Shown here: positions 45,170 to 54,515 of the stretch, in pieces | Position numbering within the stretch: the first letter of the stretch is position 1 | How the letters are laid out: each line of letters opens with the position of its first letter | Assembly (NCBI GenBank): GCA_029238935.1 | Contig: JAQZBN010000011.1 | Coordinates: 1 to 64,000 of the forward strand | Length of the DNA stretch: 64,000 bases | Direction: 5' to 3' | Source: Herbinix sp. | Lineage (GTDB): Bacteria > Bacillota > Clostridia > Lachnospirales > Lachnospiraceae | Program-made: the position numbers and the translations under genes | The notes under the pieces: model-generated | The model's database searches: none | Told to the model about the DNA's origin: nothing | Seen by the model: the letters and a program-made list of their open reading frames with translations, nothing else

Positions 45170-45240
45170 CCTATGCTCCCCTTGCAATAGACAGTTACAA
45201 TATAAACTGCTTATTCAAGGAGGGGCATTTTTATTTTATC
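45170..45240 (+). terminator. Terminator after the ATP-grasp genes
   Basis: ATGCTCCCCTTG near 45172 pairs with CAAGGAGGGGCAT (one bulge), followed by TTTTTATTTT. The loop of about 36 bases can pair further. Confidence 0.75.
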
Positions 45241-45306
45241 TATCGATTTATATATGTAAAATTTCATATCATATACGAGATTTTACTTTTTAGATATCAC
45301 TTATAT

Positions 45307-45760
45307 ATTACTTCGTTACAAAATACTTCGTTACAAAATACTTCGTTACAAATTACTTCGTTACAAATTACTTCGTTATAAAATACTTCGTTATAAAATA
45401 CTTTGTTATAAAATACTTTGTTACAAATTTCTTTGTTATAAAATACTTCGTTACAAATTCGTTATAAAATACTTCGTTTTATAAAATAATTCGTTATAAA
45501 ATACTTCGTTATGAAATGCTTGTTATGAATTACTTCTTTATGAAATACTTGGTTATGAATAACTTCGTATGAAATGCTTTGTTATGAATTACTTCTTATG
45601 AAATACTTGATTATGAAATACTTCGTTATGAAATACTTCGTTATGAAATACTTTATTATGAAATACTTCGTTATGAAATTTTCGTTATGAAATTTTTCGT
45701 ATGAATAACTTCGTTATGAAATACTTGGTTATGAATAACTTCACTATGAATAACTTCGTA
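45307..45760. repeat. 16-bp minisatellite, about 28 copies
   Basis: Tandem imperfect copies of a 16-bp unit, consensus ACTTCGTTACAAAATA in the first half and ACTTCGTTATGAAATA in the second half. It fills the gap between converging genes. Sixteen is not a multiple of three, so it is not coding. The two unit types are clustered rather than mixed, which suggests local expansion from two founders. There are no spacers, so it is not CRISPR. Confidence 0.92.
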
Positions 45761-45791
45761 GATTTGATTCTTTATGCATATGATAATGACA

Positions 45792-46436
45792 TTATATTAT
45801 AGTAAGAAGTTCCTTCGGAGTATCAATTAAATAATCGGCATCGGTATTACGGAGCACCTCCCGAGAACGAAATCCCCAGGTGACGCCAATGCAAGGAATT
45901 CCGGCATTTTTAGCAGTTAAAACATCGGTTTCCGAATCACCAACGATAATGGTATTCTTAAGATCTGAATTCAATTCATGTATTGCTGTGTATATACTAT
46001 CCGGAGCTGGTTTTCTCCGTACAGAGGGGGATTCTCCAATAGCTACCGGAATTAAGTTTCCAAAATAGGTTCGAGAAAGTGCTTTTACTGCGGTATCAAA
46101 CTTATTGGATACAATTGCCATCTTATAATTATAACGATTTAAATCCAGTAATAATTCCATTATACCATTATAAGGCCTTGTCTTATTTTGCATGTTGTTT
46201 TTATAACGATCTTTAAATTCGTCCATACAAATTGCGATAACTTCTTCCGAGCAATTCGGTGGTACCGCCTGACGCATCAAACTCATAACACCGTTTCCTA
46301 CAAAGCGTCGTACTTCTTCCGGAGTTCGAGTCATAAAGCCTCGTGTTATTAGAACATCATTTAAACTGTCGCGTAAATCATCCAAGGTATTTAATAATGT
46401 ACCATCAAGGTCAAATATAATAGTGTTGTATTTCAT
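45792..46436 (-). CDS. HAD-superfamily hydrolase, phosphoglycolate-phosphatase type
   Basis: A 214-residue HAD phosphatase. Motif I is FDLDGTLLNTLDDL with the two catalytic Asp residues, motif II contains IVSNKF (SNK), and motifs III/IV are RRKPAPDSI and VGDSETDVLTAKNAG. The cap is the small helical type found in PgpH/Gph-like enzymes that act on phosphosugars or phosphoglycolate. The real substrate is not known. Minus strand, ATG 46436 preceded by AGAAAGGAAAAATCC. It is monocistronic, and the minisatellite lies just downstream of its stop. Confidence 0.9.
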   Translation of the reverse strand: MKYNTIIFDLDGTLLNTLDDLRDSLNDVLITRGFMTRTPEEVRRFVGNGVMSLMRQAVPPNCSEEVIAICMDEFKDRYKNNMQNKTRPYNGIMELLLDLNRYNYKMAIVSNKFDTAVKALSRTYFGNLIPVAIGESPSVRRKPAPDSIYTAIHELNSDLKNTIIVGDSETDVLTAKNAGIPCIGVTWGFRSREVLRNTDADYLIDTPKELLTII

Positions 46437-46588
46437 GGATTTTTCCTTTCTGCTTTATCTCTACAAGTAAAAATACAAAAATGTCCTCCTAAGAAAGACA
46501 TTTAATAACTATGATTATATACATAATGTGAATAGAAACGCAAGGGTTATTTTCATTTATTAAAGTTATTTATAAGCTTCATAAGAGA

Positions 46589-46618
46589 TTGACACTTGAA
46601 TAATTAATCTATTATGTT
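46589..46618 (+). promoter_or_regulatory. Promoter of fhs
   Basis: TTGACA at 46589-46594 and TATGTT at 46613-46618 with an 18-base spacer. It leaves an untranslated leader of about 135 bases. Confidence 0.6.
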
Positions 46619-46624
46619 ACAATA

Positions 46625-46745
46625 ATTACGGAAAGTGGTAATTTTGGTCAGATTTAACTATGGGTAGGTACAGATACTTCCAATACGCCGGATGGATTGG
46701 CACTTATAGGATAAAATTAGGTCAAATATTATAAATGAGCGGAAA
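46625..46745 (+). promoter_or_regulatory. Structured leader of fhs, class unassigned
   Basis: CCAAT at 46679-46683 pairs with ATTGG at 46695-46699 over an 11-base loop, in a leader of about 120 bases. THF and ZTP riboswitches sit before fhs in other Clostridia, but I could not find their conserved sequence cores here. It is reported as a leader, not as a named riboswitch. Confidence 0.35.
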
Positions 46746-46760
46746 GGCATGGGTATAGGA

Positions 46761-48431
46761 ATGAAATCAGATATTCAGATTGCGCAGGATGCAAAATTAA
46801 AGCATATTAAAGAGGTCGCAGAGCGACTTGAGATTAAGGAAGATGAGTTAGAGTTTTACGGAAAATATAAAGCAAAATTATCCGACGAGTTATGGGATAG
46901 AGTAAAAGATCGTCCGGATGGAAAATTGGTGTTAGTAACAGCAATTAATCCGACTCCTGCAGGTGAAGGAAAGACAACTACCACAGTTGGTCTTGGACAG
47001 GCGTTGGGGGTATTGAATATCAAGTCGGTTATTGCACTAAGAGAGCCGTCCTTAGGTCCTTGTTTTGGTATCAAGGGTGGAGCGGCAGGTGGTGGTTACG
47101 CGCAGGTTGTTCCGATGGAGGATTTGAATTTGCATTTTACTGGTGATTTTCATGCCATCACTTCTGCGAATAATTTATTGGCAGCAATGCTTGACAATCA
47201 TATCCAACAGGGAAATGAGTTGAATATTGATACAAACCAGGTGGTTTGGAAGCGTTGTGTTGATATGAATGATAGAGTTCTCCGTAATATTATAGTAGGT
47301 CTTGGACGCTCTGCGGATGGTGTAGTAAGAGAAGATCATTTTATCATTACAGTAGCTTCTGAAATCATGGCTGTGCTGTGTCTGGCAGAAAATATGAGTG
47401 ATCTGAAAGAACGTTTAGGCAGAATTGTAGTAGCTTATACAAGGGATGGAGCACCGATTACCGCAAAGCAGATGAAAGCAGTTGGAGCAATGGCTGCACT
47501 TCTAAAGGATGCTTTAAAACCAAATCTGATACAGACCTTAGAGAATACACCGGCAATTATTCATGGTGGTCCCTTTGCTAATATTGCACACGGCTGTAAC
47601 AGCGTAAGAGCAACAAAAACAGCGCTGAAGCTTGCAGATGTAGTTGTAACGGAAGCCGGTTTTGGAGCAGATCTTGGAGCAGAGAAATTCTTTGATATCA
47701 AATGTCGTATGACTGGTTTAAAACCAGATGCAGTAGTTTTGGTTGCAACCGTCCGTGCTTTAAAATATAACGGCGGAGTGGTAAAATCGGATCTTGCCAA
47801 AGAAAATCTGGAAGCGTTACAAAATGGAATTGTTAACTTAGAGAAGCATATAGAGAATTTACAAAAGTTTGGTGTTCCGGTTGTTGTTACATTAAATCGC
47901 TTTACTACTGATACGGATGAAGAACTAAACTTTGTAAAAGAATTCTGTGAATCAAGAGATTGTGAATTTTCTCTCAGTGAAGTATGGGAGAAGGGCGGCG
48001 AAGGTGGCATAGATTTAGCACAGAAAGTCTTAAAAACCATGGAAGAGAAGAAGAGCAACTTCAAACCATTGTATGAAGACCGTTTATCCTTAAAGGATAA
48101 GATTCAAACGATTGCTAGGGAAATCTATGGAGCTTCCGGTGTTACCTATGATCCTGCCGCGGACAAAGCAATCAAATCAATCGAAGCATTGGGCTTTGAA
48201 CAACTTCCGATCTGTATGGCTAAAAATCAGTATTCCCTTTCCGATGATGCCACAAAATTAGGAAGACCAACTGATTTTACTATCAATATCAGAGAGGTTT
48301 ATGTTTCTGCAGGAGCGGGATTTGTAGTAGCTATTACGGGTACGGTAATGACGATGCCAGGTTTACCAAAGGTTCCTGCAGCCGAAGGCATTGATGTAGA
48401 TGAGAATGGTAAGATAACCGGATTATTTTAA
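46761..48431 (+). CDS. fhs: Formate--tetrahydrofolate ligase
   Basis: FTHFS, 556 residues, the usual length. It activates formate with ATP to formyl phosphate and transfers it to tetrahydrofolate, feeding the C1 pool for purines or reductive acetyl-CoA metabolism. The P-loop is TPAGEGKTT at 65-73, followed by [41 protein letters not shown], the strongly conserved substrate region. The start at 46761 ([11 protein letters not shown]) is chosen because it matches the family start; an ATG 12 bases upstream would place AAAGG only one base before the codon. Confidence 0.97.
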   Translation: MKSDIQIAQDAKLKHIKEVAERLEIKEDELEFYGKYKAKLSDELWDRVKDRPDGKLVLVTAINPTPAGEGKTTTTVGLGQALGVLNIKSVIALREPSLGPCFGIKGGAAGGGYAQVVPMEDLNLHFTGDFHAITSANNLLAAMLDNHIQQGNELNIDTNQVVWKRCVDMNDRVLRNIIVGLGRSADGVVREDHFIITVASEIMAVLCLAENMSDLKERLGRIVVAYTRDGAPITAKQMKAVGAMAALLKDALKPNLIQTLENTPAIIHGGPFANIAHGCNSVRATKTALKLADVVVTEAGFGADLGAEKFFDIKCRMTGLKPDAVVLVATVRALKYNGGVVKSDLAKENLEALQNGIVNLEKHIENLQKFGVPVVVTLNRFTTDTDEELNFVKEFCESRDCEFSLSEVWEKGGEGGIDLAQKVLKTMEEKKSNFKPLYEDRLSLKDKIQTIAREIYGASGVTYDPAADKAIKSIEALGFEQLPICMAKNQYSLSDDATKLGRPTDFTINIREVYVSAGAGFVVAITGTVMTMPGLPKVPAAEGIDVDENGKITGLF

Positions 48432-48443
48432 TTAAATTCAGGA

Positions 48444-48482
48444 ACAAGCGGTTTTTGTAGTTTAAGAAATCGCTTGTTTTGC
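48444..48482 (+). terminator. Terminator after fhs
   Basis: ACAAGCG at 48444-48450 pairs with CGCTTGT at 48471-48477, followed by TTTGC. The loop pairs further through TTT/AAA. Confidence 0.7.
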
Positions 48483-48720
48483 ATTTTTACAATCGTTCTG
48501 TGCGATCATTCACGTAAGCCATTATCATTGCGTAATTACTTTTTATTCTTTTCGTAGGAAGAAGGAAGGGTCTAATCCAAGTTATGACTTAAAATTATAT
48601 GCCTAGTTATTGAATAATAACTTTATAAGATAGTTTAAGCAATTTTAATTATATCTCGTACGATTCTATCATACAATTTATATTAGGGGTATTTACACCG
48701 AGTTTGATAGGAGGTATCGC

Positions 48721-49305
48721 ATGATTGAAAAAATACCATTTCATTATACCGATGATATCACAGTCGTTAACAAGGATCAGTACGAAGCCCATCTACGTTT
48801 ATATGAGGGCTATGTGAAAAGTATGAATACGATTGACGAACAGTTAGAAAGCAACCCCCAGAGAGAGGATGCTAATGCAACTTTTAGTTATTATCGAGAA
48901 CTAAAAAGAGGAGAGACCTATGCACTAAATGGTATCATTCTCCATGAGCTTTACTTTGAGAACATGGGAGGTTTATCACAGGAACCGGATCGTCTCTTGC
49001 AGAATGCATTAGTGAAGAGTTTTGGTAGAATGAGCACTTGGGGTGAAGACTTTGTAGCAACAGCGAAGGCCAGTAGAGGATGGGCTGTTCTATGTTATGA
49101 TCAGAGAACCCAAAGATTTCGTAATATCAGTTTGGATTTACACGACCTTGGCAATATCGCTTATTCCGCCCCTGTCTTAGTTCTTGATGTATATGAACAT
49201 GCTTATTTTCTTCAATATGCTGATAAGAAAGCTGATTATATCAATAATTTTATGATGAATATTAATTGGGACGTAGTTGGGGAGCGAATGGAAGGTTTAT
49301 TTTAA
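48721..49305 (+). CDS. Iron/manganese superoxide dismutase family, divergent
   Basis: A 194-residue SOD-fold protein. The four expected metal ligands can be placed at H24, H75 (GIILHELYFENMGG), D156 and H160 (LVLDVYEHAYFLQY); the C-terminal helix-turn is classical. The first ligand region reads YEAHLRLYEGYVKS instead of the usual KHHxxYV, so the second-sphere His pair is missing. That is unusual for an active Fe/Mn SOD, but the ligands themselves are kept, and similar divergent SODs occur in anaerobes. Activity needs testing. ATG 48721 follows TAGGAGG. Single gene. Confidence 0.85.
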   Translation: MIEKIPFHYTDDITVVNKDQYEAHLRLYEGYVKSMNTIDEQLESNPQREDANATFSYYRELKRGETYALNGIILHELYFENMGGLSQEPDRLLQNALVKSFGRMSTWGEDFVATAKASRGWAVLCYDQRTQRFRNISLDLHDLGNIAYSAPVLVLDVYEHAYFLQYADKKADYINNFMMNINWDVVGERMEGLF

Positions 49306-49336
49306 TAAATAGCCTAATATTACAAAGTTTAGAGAA

Positions 49337-49416
49337 AAATAATACATTGCGTAAATAATACATTTCGTAAATAATGCATTGCATAAATAATTGTATTGCA
49401 TAATTAATGCATTGGA
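49337..49416. repeat. Short 16-bp tandem repeat after the SOD gene
   Basis: Five imperfect units of about 16 bp on AATAATACATTGCGTA, drifting to AATAATGCATTGCATA. It is smaller than the minisatellite at 45.3 kb but has the same period and a similar AATAC/TTCGTA content. Confidence 0.7.
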
Positions 49417-49450
49417 AAAATAAATAAATGGAATAAGATATTTACATAAA

Positions 49451-49520
49451 AAAGCCCTATTCAATGAACTCATACCTATAGATACATATTTTGTCTGTAT
49501 GATACATGGAATAGGGCTTT
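49451..49520. terminator. Bidirectional terminator between SOD and pyrI
   Basis: AAAGCCCTATTC at 49451-49462 pairs perfectly with GAATAGGGCTTT at 49509-49520. The stem is 12 bp with a 46-base loop; A/T tracts flank both sides, serving the two converging genes. Confidence 0.85.
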
Positions 49521-49546
49521 ACTAGTTTATAACAGGAAGTTTTATT

Positions 49547-49975
49547 TTATCTACGTTCAAAAGCCTGTTCACAATAAACACAACGGTAAACACATTTATT
49601 CCGATCTGTTAGTTTAAAGGTATGGGGCAGATCCTGTTCAACAGAGGTTATACATCTGGGATTTTTGCACTTGATTACATTGGTTACTTTCTCCGGTAAG
49701 TTCGGATTTTTCTTATCAATAATCGTTCCCTGATCAATCATATTAATTGTAATGCTAGGATCAAGTACGCCTAAGATATCCAAATTTAACTCTTCTAGAG
49801 TACCTTCTATTTTAATAATATCCTTCTTTCCCATCTTATTGCTTTTTGCATTTTTAATAATTGCTACACTGCAATCTAAATTCTCAAGGTTTAAGTAAGT
49901 ATAAATCTTCATTGCACCGCCAGCTTTGATATGATCAATTACAATACCTTGATTCAGACCTCCGATATTCAACAT
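49547..49975 (-). CDS. pyrI: Aspartate carbamoyltransferase regulatory subunit
   Basis: PyrI, 142 residues, the allosteric regulatory chain of ATCase that binds CTP/ATP. The zinc cluster that contacts the catalytic chain is complete: C103-x4-C108 and C132-x2-C135. The ATP/CTP-binding N-terminal domain has VIDHIKAGGAMKIYTYLNL and the KDIIKIEG segment. It starts directly at the pyrB stop codon (TAA then ATG), with GGAGGTGG inside the end of pyrB as its ribosome site, so the two chains are produced together. The strong hairpin lies downstream. Confidence 0.96.
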   Translation of the reverse strand: MLNIGGLNQGIVIDHIKAGGAMKIYTYLNLENLDCSVAIIKNAKSNKMGKKDIIKIEGTLEELNLDILGVLDPSITINMIDQGTIIDKKNPNLPEKVTNVIKCKNPRCITSVEQDLPHTFKLTDRNKCVYRCVYCEQAFERR

Positions 49976-50890
49976 TTAAGCCACCTCCAATAATTTCATA
50001 ATTAAAGCCATTCGAACATAGACGCCGTATTCTGCTTGTTTAAAATAGACTGCACGGGGATCACTGTCGATTTCGGTGGAGATTTCATTGACTCTTGGAA
50101 GGGGATGAAGGACGAGCATGTCCTCTTTTGCTAACTGCATTTTTTTGGTATCTAGAATATAAGTATCCTTTAAGCGAATGTAGTCTTCTTCGTTAAAGAA
50201 ACGTTCCTTTTGGACTCTTGTCATATAAAGAAGATCAAGATCAGGCATAACCGCTTCCAAATTTCTTACTTCCTGATAGGATATGTTGTTTGCGTTCAAT
50301 ACTTCTTCTCTTAGATAAGTCGGGATTTTTAACTCTTCAGGTGAGATTAAAACAAAGTGTATATTATCGTATCGAACCATAGCATTAATTAAGGAATGTA
50401 CCGTACGTCCGAATTTTAGGTCACCACAAAAACCTACGGTTAAATTATTCAGCCGTCCTTTTAAGTTCTTAATTGTTAATAAATCAGTAAAGGTTTGGGT
50501 GGGATGATTGTGACCGCCGTCTCCGGCATTGATAACAGGAATAGAAGAATGAATAGATGCTACTAAGGGAGCGCCTTCTTTGGGATGACGTATTGCGCAA
50601 ATATCTGCATAGGAGGAAATAACTCGGATGGTATCGGCAACACTCTCGCCTTTTGCTGCAGAACTAGAATCTGCGGATGAGAATCCAAGAATATTACCAC
50701 CTAGGTTTAACATGGCTGCCTCAAAACTAAGCCGCGTTCGGGTACTAGGTTCGTAGAAAAGTGTGGCCAACTTCTTGCCTTGGCATACATTGTAGTATTT
50801 TTTTGGATTTTGTATGATTTCTTCCGCCAAAATAAGAAGATCACTAAGTTCAGAAACAGTAAGGTCAGTAGGACTGATAATATGTTTCAT
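49976..50890 (-). CDS. pyrB: Aspartate carbamoyltransferase catalytic subunit
   Basis: PyrB, 304 residues, transfers carbamoyl from carbamoyl phosphate to L-aspartate in pyrimidine synthesis. The carbamoyl-phosphate loop is [13 protein letters not shown] (STRTR at 49-53). The second phosphate/aspartate region has [21 protein letters not shown] and the C-terminal [10 protein letters not shown]. Presence of pyrI makes this the allosteric type, as in enteric bacteria and several Clostridia. The ATG at 50890 lies 5 bases after GGAGGT; an in-frame GTG 6 bases earlier is inside the ribosome site. No PyrR-type attenuator was identified in the leader. Confidence 0.97.
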   Translation of the reverse strand: MKHIISPTDLTVSELSDLLILAEEIIQNPKKYYNVCQGKKLATLFYEPSTRTRLSFEAAMLNLGGNILGFSSADSSSAAKGESVADTIRVISSYADICAIRHPKEGAPLVASIHSSIPVINAGDGGHNHPTQTFTDLLTIKNLKGRLNNLTVGFCGDLKFGRTVHSLINAMVRYDNIHFVLISPEELKIPTYLREEVLNANNISYQEVRNLEAVMPDLDLLYMTRVQKERFFNEEDYIRLKDTYILDTKKMQLAKEDMLVLHPLPRVNEISTEIDSDPRAVYFKQAEYGVYVRMALIMKLLEVA

Positions 50891-51170
50891 AAGCACCTCC
50901 GTTAGATGAGTTTGATTTCTAACTAGATATTGTAATATACCTATTTTAAAAAAACAATAGAAATCAAGAATAAATTGAGGTGATTCATTCTAATGCTATT
51001 TATAAGAATTTAATATAAACAAACCGGTAAGTTAGTTTTCCGCTAGAAATAATAATTTGATAAAAACTTTTCTATCTTGGCCAAAAAAATTATTAATAAT
51101 TTACACTTTTTCTCCGTTTTATGTTATACTAATTAGATGATGCATGATGAATAGAAAGGTGTATGGACAT

Positions 51171-54100
51171 ATGATTCACATTTCACGAACAGGGATACGG
51201 AATTTAGCTTCGGATGATACTGCATACGCCAGAGGACTGCAGTACTACAAAGATAATCGTGTAACGAATGCAACCTGGTCGAATACAACAAAACAATATC
51301 GTATGGTTGTTAAGGGAAGCTATAATTACTCCGTAGTCGTGGAAGAGCAAGAGGATGGCTCTTTTGATTATAACTGCAACTGCCCATCCAGGCTGAAAGA
51401 TCAGGGAGCCTGTAAGCATGTGGTAGCCGCATTATTATTTATATTAAAATATCAGGAACGGGCATTGATGTCAGAATCAAAAAGTCCGGAAGAACGTAAA
51501 ATCGTTCAAATATTGGATTACTTCAGTTCCCAGGAGGATAACCTCTTAGTAGGGGAGACCTTTGGGTTGGAGGTTGTTATAACCATACCCGCGATTTTAA
51601 AGGGTGAAAATGCAAGAGCTTTGATTTCACTTCGTGGAGGTAATCAAAGAAAATATAAAATTCAGACGATTAAAAAATTTCTTGGGGATATCTATCATCA
51701 TGAGAATTTTGCAATCGGTAAGGATTTTAAATACGTCTATGGGGAAAGTACTTTTGATAAAACCTCCTTGGAAGTATTAAACTATCTACTGGAGATTTAC
51801 GAGATGCAGGAAGTCATTGACAGCTCTCATTTCTCAAAGATATTTTCAAAAACCCAGATGATGATTACGAAAAATATGTTGGTCAAATTACTGGGAATTC
51901 TTAAGGAGACTGGGTTTACATTGGAACTCTATGGTAATACCTTTGAGGATGTTCGATATATTAACGGGAATCCAACGATATCCTATCAGTTGACCATGGA
52001 TGATGATTCTGTATCGGTCGATTATAAGGGGAAGGAAGCAGTCCTACCTTTGTCGGAGACGGGAGAATTGCTTTATTATGATGGTGCTGTTTATCAAGCA
52101 GACAAGAAATTCATCCGAAATTTCAAGCCATTTTATAATAGTTTAGGTAAAGATAAGGAAGCTTTGATCTTCCGTGGTGAATTTAAAACTGGATTTTTAG
52201 AATATGTACTGCCAAAAATCAGTGAGACCATGGAGCTAGAGGTACCGGAAGAGTTAAAGAGTAGATATATCACTAGTGATTTGGAATGTAAATTATACTT
52301 TGATAAACATAAGACTGGAATCAAAGCAGAACTTAAGTTTAAATATGGAGATTATGAGTTTAACTCCTTCGAAAACGCTTCCGCTGGTTCTTATATTATT
52401 GTAAGACAAAGAGAAAAGGAAGAGTTTATTATAGCAAACCTCCTTCAGCTGGGATTTATTCCTTATAAGAATTTTTATTTGCTGAAAAATGAAGACAGTA
52501 TTTATGAATTTCTATCCGGTAAAGTGATGGAACTGGAAGAAAAAGCGACTCTTTATTATTCAGAAGACTTTAGAAATATTAGAATTCGAACTCCGGGCAG
52601 CTTCAAAGCCGGCGTCCGGATTAATTCTGAATTAAACATGCTGGAACTGGATCTCTCCTTTGAAGATATTCCAAGGGATGAGTTAAAGGATCTATTGCAT
52701 TCCTACCAAGTGAAGAAGAAGTATTACCGATTACGAAACGGAAGTTTTATACTATTGGAAGGTAAGACCATGGAGGAAGTCAGTCAAATCCTGAACTCCA
52801 TGAATGTATCCAGTAAGAATATGAAAGAAGATTCCATTCTCCTAGACAAACGCCATGCGGTCTATCTGGAGAAAGCATTTTCTAGTGATGAGTTTGAATT
52901 TGAAAAAGACCGCGACTTTTCCCTCCTCACAGAGCGAATTCTAAATCCTTCGGTTTCAGACTATGAAATGCCGGAAGGGATCCTTGCACAGCTGCGTACG
53001 TATCAGGTTACAGGCTACAAATGGCTAAGAACCTTAGCGGACAATGAATTAGGAGGCATTCTTGCCGATGATATGGGACTTGGTAAAACCCTACAGTCCA
53101 TTGTATATATTGCATCCGGTATTCTCGAAGCGAAGAAGTCAAAGCAGGTAGAACATATGCCATATTTGATTGTTTGCCCTACCTCCTTAATTTATAACTG
53201 GCAGGATGAGATTGAGAACTTTGCTCCTTTTATTCGCTCTGCTGTTGTCAGCGGAGCACCACCGGAACGACAGGAGACCATTGAAGCGTATCAGAAGGTG
53301 GATGTACTAATTACTTCCTATCCTTTAATTCGCAGGGATATCACTTTTTATGAGAAAATTAAATTCCATACGGTATTTATTGATGAAGCGCAATTTATTA
53401 AGAATGATTCATCTCTTAACGCGAAATCAGTAAAACGGTTGATTGCAAACTATCGATTCGCACTAACCGGTACTCCGATAGAGAATAGTTTATCAGAATT
53501 ATGGTCCATCTTTGATTTTATCATGCCGGGCTATCTGAATAATCATTCCAAGTTTGTTGAGATGTATGAAAAACCGATTTTAAAGGAAGATAAAGAAGCA
53601 TTAAGTGATTTACATCAGCATATCTCTCCTTTTATCTTACGAAGAATGAAGAAGGATGTATTAACTGAATTACCGGATAAATATGAGACGAAGATGTTAA
53701 CTGACCTGTCAGAGGAACAGAAGAAGGTATACCTATCCTATCTTGAAAGTATTCGCAGTGAGATTAATTCTGAAATTGAAGAAAAAGGCATGGAAAAGAG
53801 CAGGATTAAGATCTTAGCAGCATTAACCAGACTACGGCAGATCTGTTGCCATCCGTCGACTTTCTTAGATAATTATGAAGGTGGCAGTGGTAAGCTGGAA
53901 CTGTTAATCGAAGTTATTGTAGATGCTATTGCCAATGATCATCGGATTTTAGTCTTCTCGCAGTTTACATCAATGTTGCGAATTATAGAGAAGGAATTAA
54001 AACTTCTTGATATCTCGTATTTTTATCTGGAAGGCGGTACTGCGACAGCAGATCGTAATGATTATGTAAAACGCTTTAATTTAGGTGAAGGAAAAGTATT

Positions 54101-54404
54101 CCTGATTTCTCTTAAAGCCGGTGGTACAGGACTTAATTTAACCGGAGCAGATACTGTAATTCATTATGATCCATGGTGGAATCCAGCAGTGGAAGATCAG
54201 GCTACCGATCGAGCATATCGTATCGGTCAGCAAAACAAGGTTCACGTAATGAAGTTAATCACAAAAGGTACTATAGAAGAGAAAATCTATAAATTGCAGA
54301 GAAAGAAGAAAGAACTTTCTGAATCAATTATCAGTTCAAAAGAAGTATTCATCAATTCCTTAACGAAAGAAGAATTGGAAGAATTATTTGCACCGATACG
54401 ATAA
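51171..54404 (+). CDS. SNF2-family DNA/RNA-dependent ATPase with SWIM zinc finger
   Basis: A 1077-residue SNF2-type helicase-like ATPase. A SWIM zinc finger sits near residues 60-85 (CNCPSRLKDQGACKHVVAALLF, CxCx(n)CxH). The motor starts near 600: motif I DDMGLGKT at about 631-638, motif II DEAQ in FIDEAQFIKN, motif III LTGTPIENSL, and the second lobe with VFLISLKAGGTGLNLTGADTVIHYDPWWNPAVEDQATDRAYRIGQ. Bacterial relatives (RapA/HepA and YwqA-type) act on DNA or on RNA polymerase; the target here is unknown. The start is ATG 51171, behind AAAGGTG; upstream ATGs at 51144 and 51147 lack a ribosome site. The gene is alone and has a terminator. Confidence 0.93.
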   Translation: MIHISRTGIRNLASDDTAYARGLQYYKDNRVTNATWSNTTKQYRMVVKGSYNYSVVVEEQEDGSFDYNCNCPSRLKDQGACKHVVAALLFILKYQERALMSESKSPEERKIVQILDYFSSQEDNLLVGETFGLEVVITIPAILKGENARALISLRGGNQRKYKIQTIKKFLGDIYHHENFAIGKDFKYVYGESTFDKTSLEVLNYLLEIYEMQEVIDSSHFSKIFSKTQMMITKNMLVKLLGILKETGFTLELYGNTFEDVRYINGNPTISYQLTMDDDSVSVDYKGKEAVLPLSETGELLYYDGAVYQADKKFIRNFKPFYNSLGKDKEALIFRGEFKTGFLEYVLPKISETMELEVPEELKSRYITSDLECKLYFDKHKTGIKAELKFKYGDYEFNSFENASAGSYIIVRQREKEEFIIANLLQLGFIPYKNFYLLKNEDSIYEFLSGKVMELEEKATLYYSEDFRNIRIRTPGSFKAGVRINSELNMLELDLSFEDIPRDELKDLLHSYQVKKKYYRLRNGSFILLEGKTMEEVSQILNSMNVSSKNMKEDSILLDKRHAVYLEKAFSSDEFEFEKDRDFSLLTERILNPSVSDYEMPEGILAQLRTYQVTGYKWLRTLADNELGGILADDMGLGKTLQSIVYIASGILEAKKSKQVEHMPYLIVCPTSLIYNWQDEIENFAPFIRSAVVSGAPPERQETIEAYQKVDVLITSYPLIRRDITFYEKIKFHTVFIDEAQFIKNDSSLNAKSVKRLIANYRFALTGTPIENSLSELWSIFDFIMPGYLNNHSKFVEMYEKPILKEDKEALSDLHQHISPFILRRMKKDVLTELPDKYETKMLTDLSEEQKKVYLSYLESIRSEINSEIEEKGMEKSRIKILAALTRLRQICCHPSTFLDNYEGGSGKLELLIEVIVDAIANDHRILVFSQFTSMLRIIEKELKLLDISYFYLEGGTATADRNDYVKRFNLGEGKVFLISLKAGGTGLNLTGADTVIHYDPWWNPAVEDQATDRAYRIGQQNKVHVMKLITKGTIEEKIYKLQRKKKELSESIISSKEVFINSLTKEELEELFAPIR

Positions 54405-54443
54405 AAGAACCAATACGTGTAAAAGACAATAAGATTACAAAAA

Positions 54444-54512
54444 AATTGCTCATCTTCTTATTCAATACCTATGGAATATCAGGTAGGATAGAAAGAATGA
54501 GCAATTTTATTA
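54444..54512. terminator. Terminator between the SNF2 gene and bioY
   Basis: AATTGCTCAT from 54444 (with one bulged C before TTCTT) pairs with AAGAATGAGCAATT ending at 54506, then TTAT. It lies just 3' of both converging genes. Confidence 0.75.
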
Positions 54513-54515
54513 TGT

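Noticed and set aside
45307-45760. CRISPR array at the repeat tract
   Set aside because: The units are contiguous with a 16-bp period and no unique spacers, and no cas genes are near.
46625-46760. THF or ZTP riboswitch before fhs
   Set aside because: Position fits but I could not find the conserved sequence blocks of either class, so it is listed only as an unassigned leader.
51100-51130. Promoter TTTACA...TATACT before the SNF2 gene
   Set aside because: The spacer would be 19 bases and the DNA is AT-rich throughout, so the match is not distinctive.
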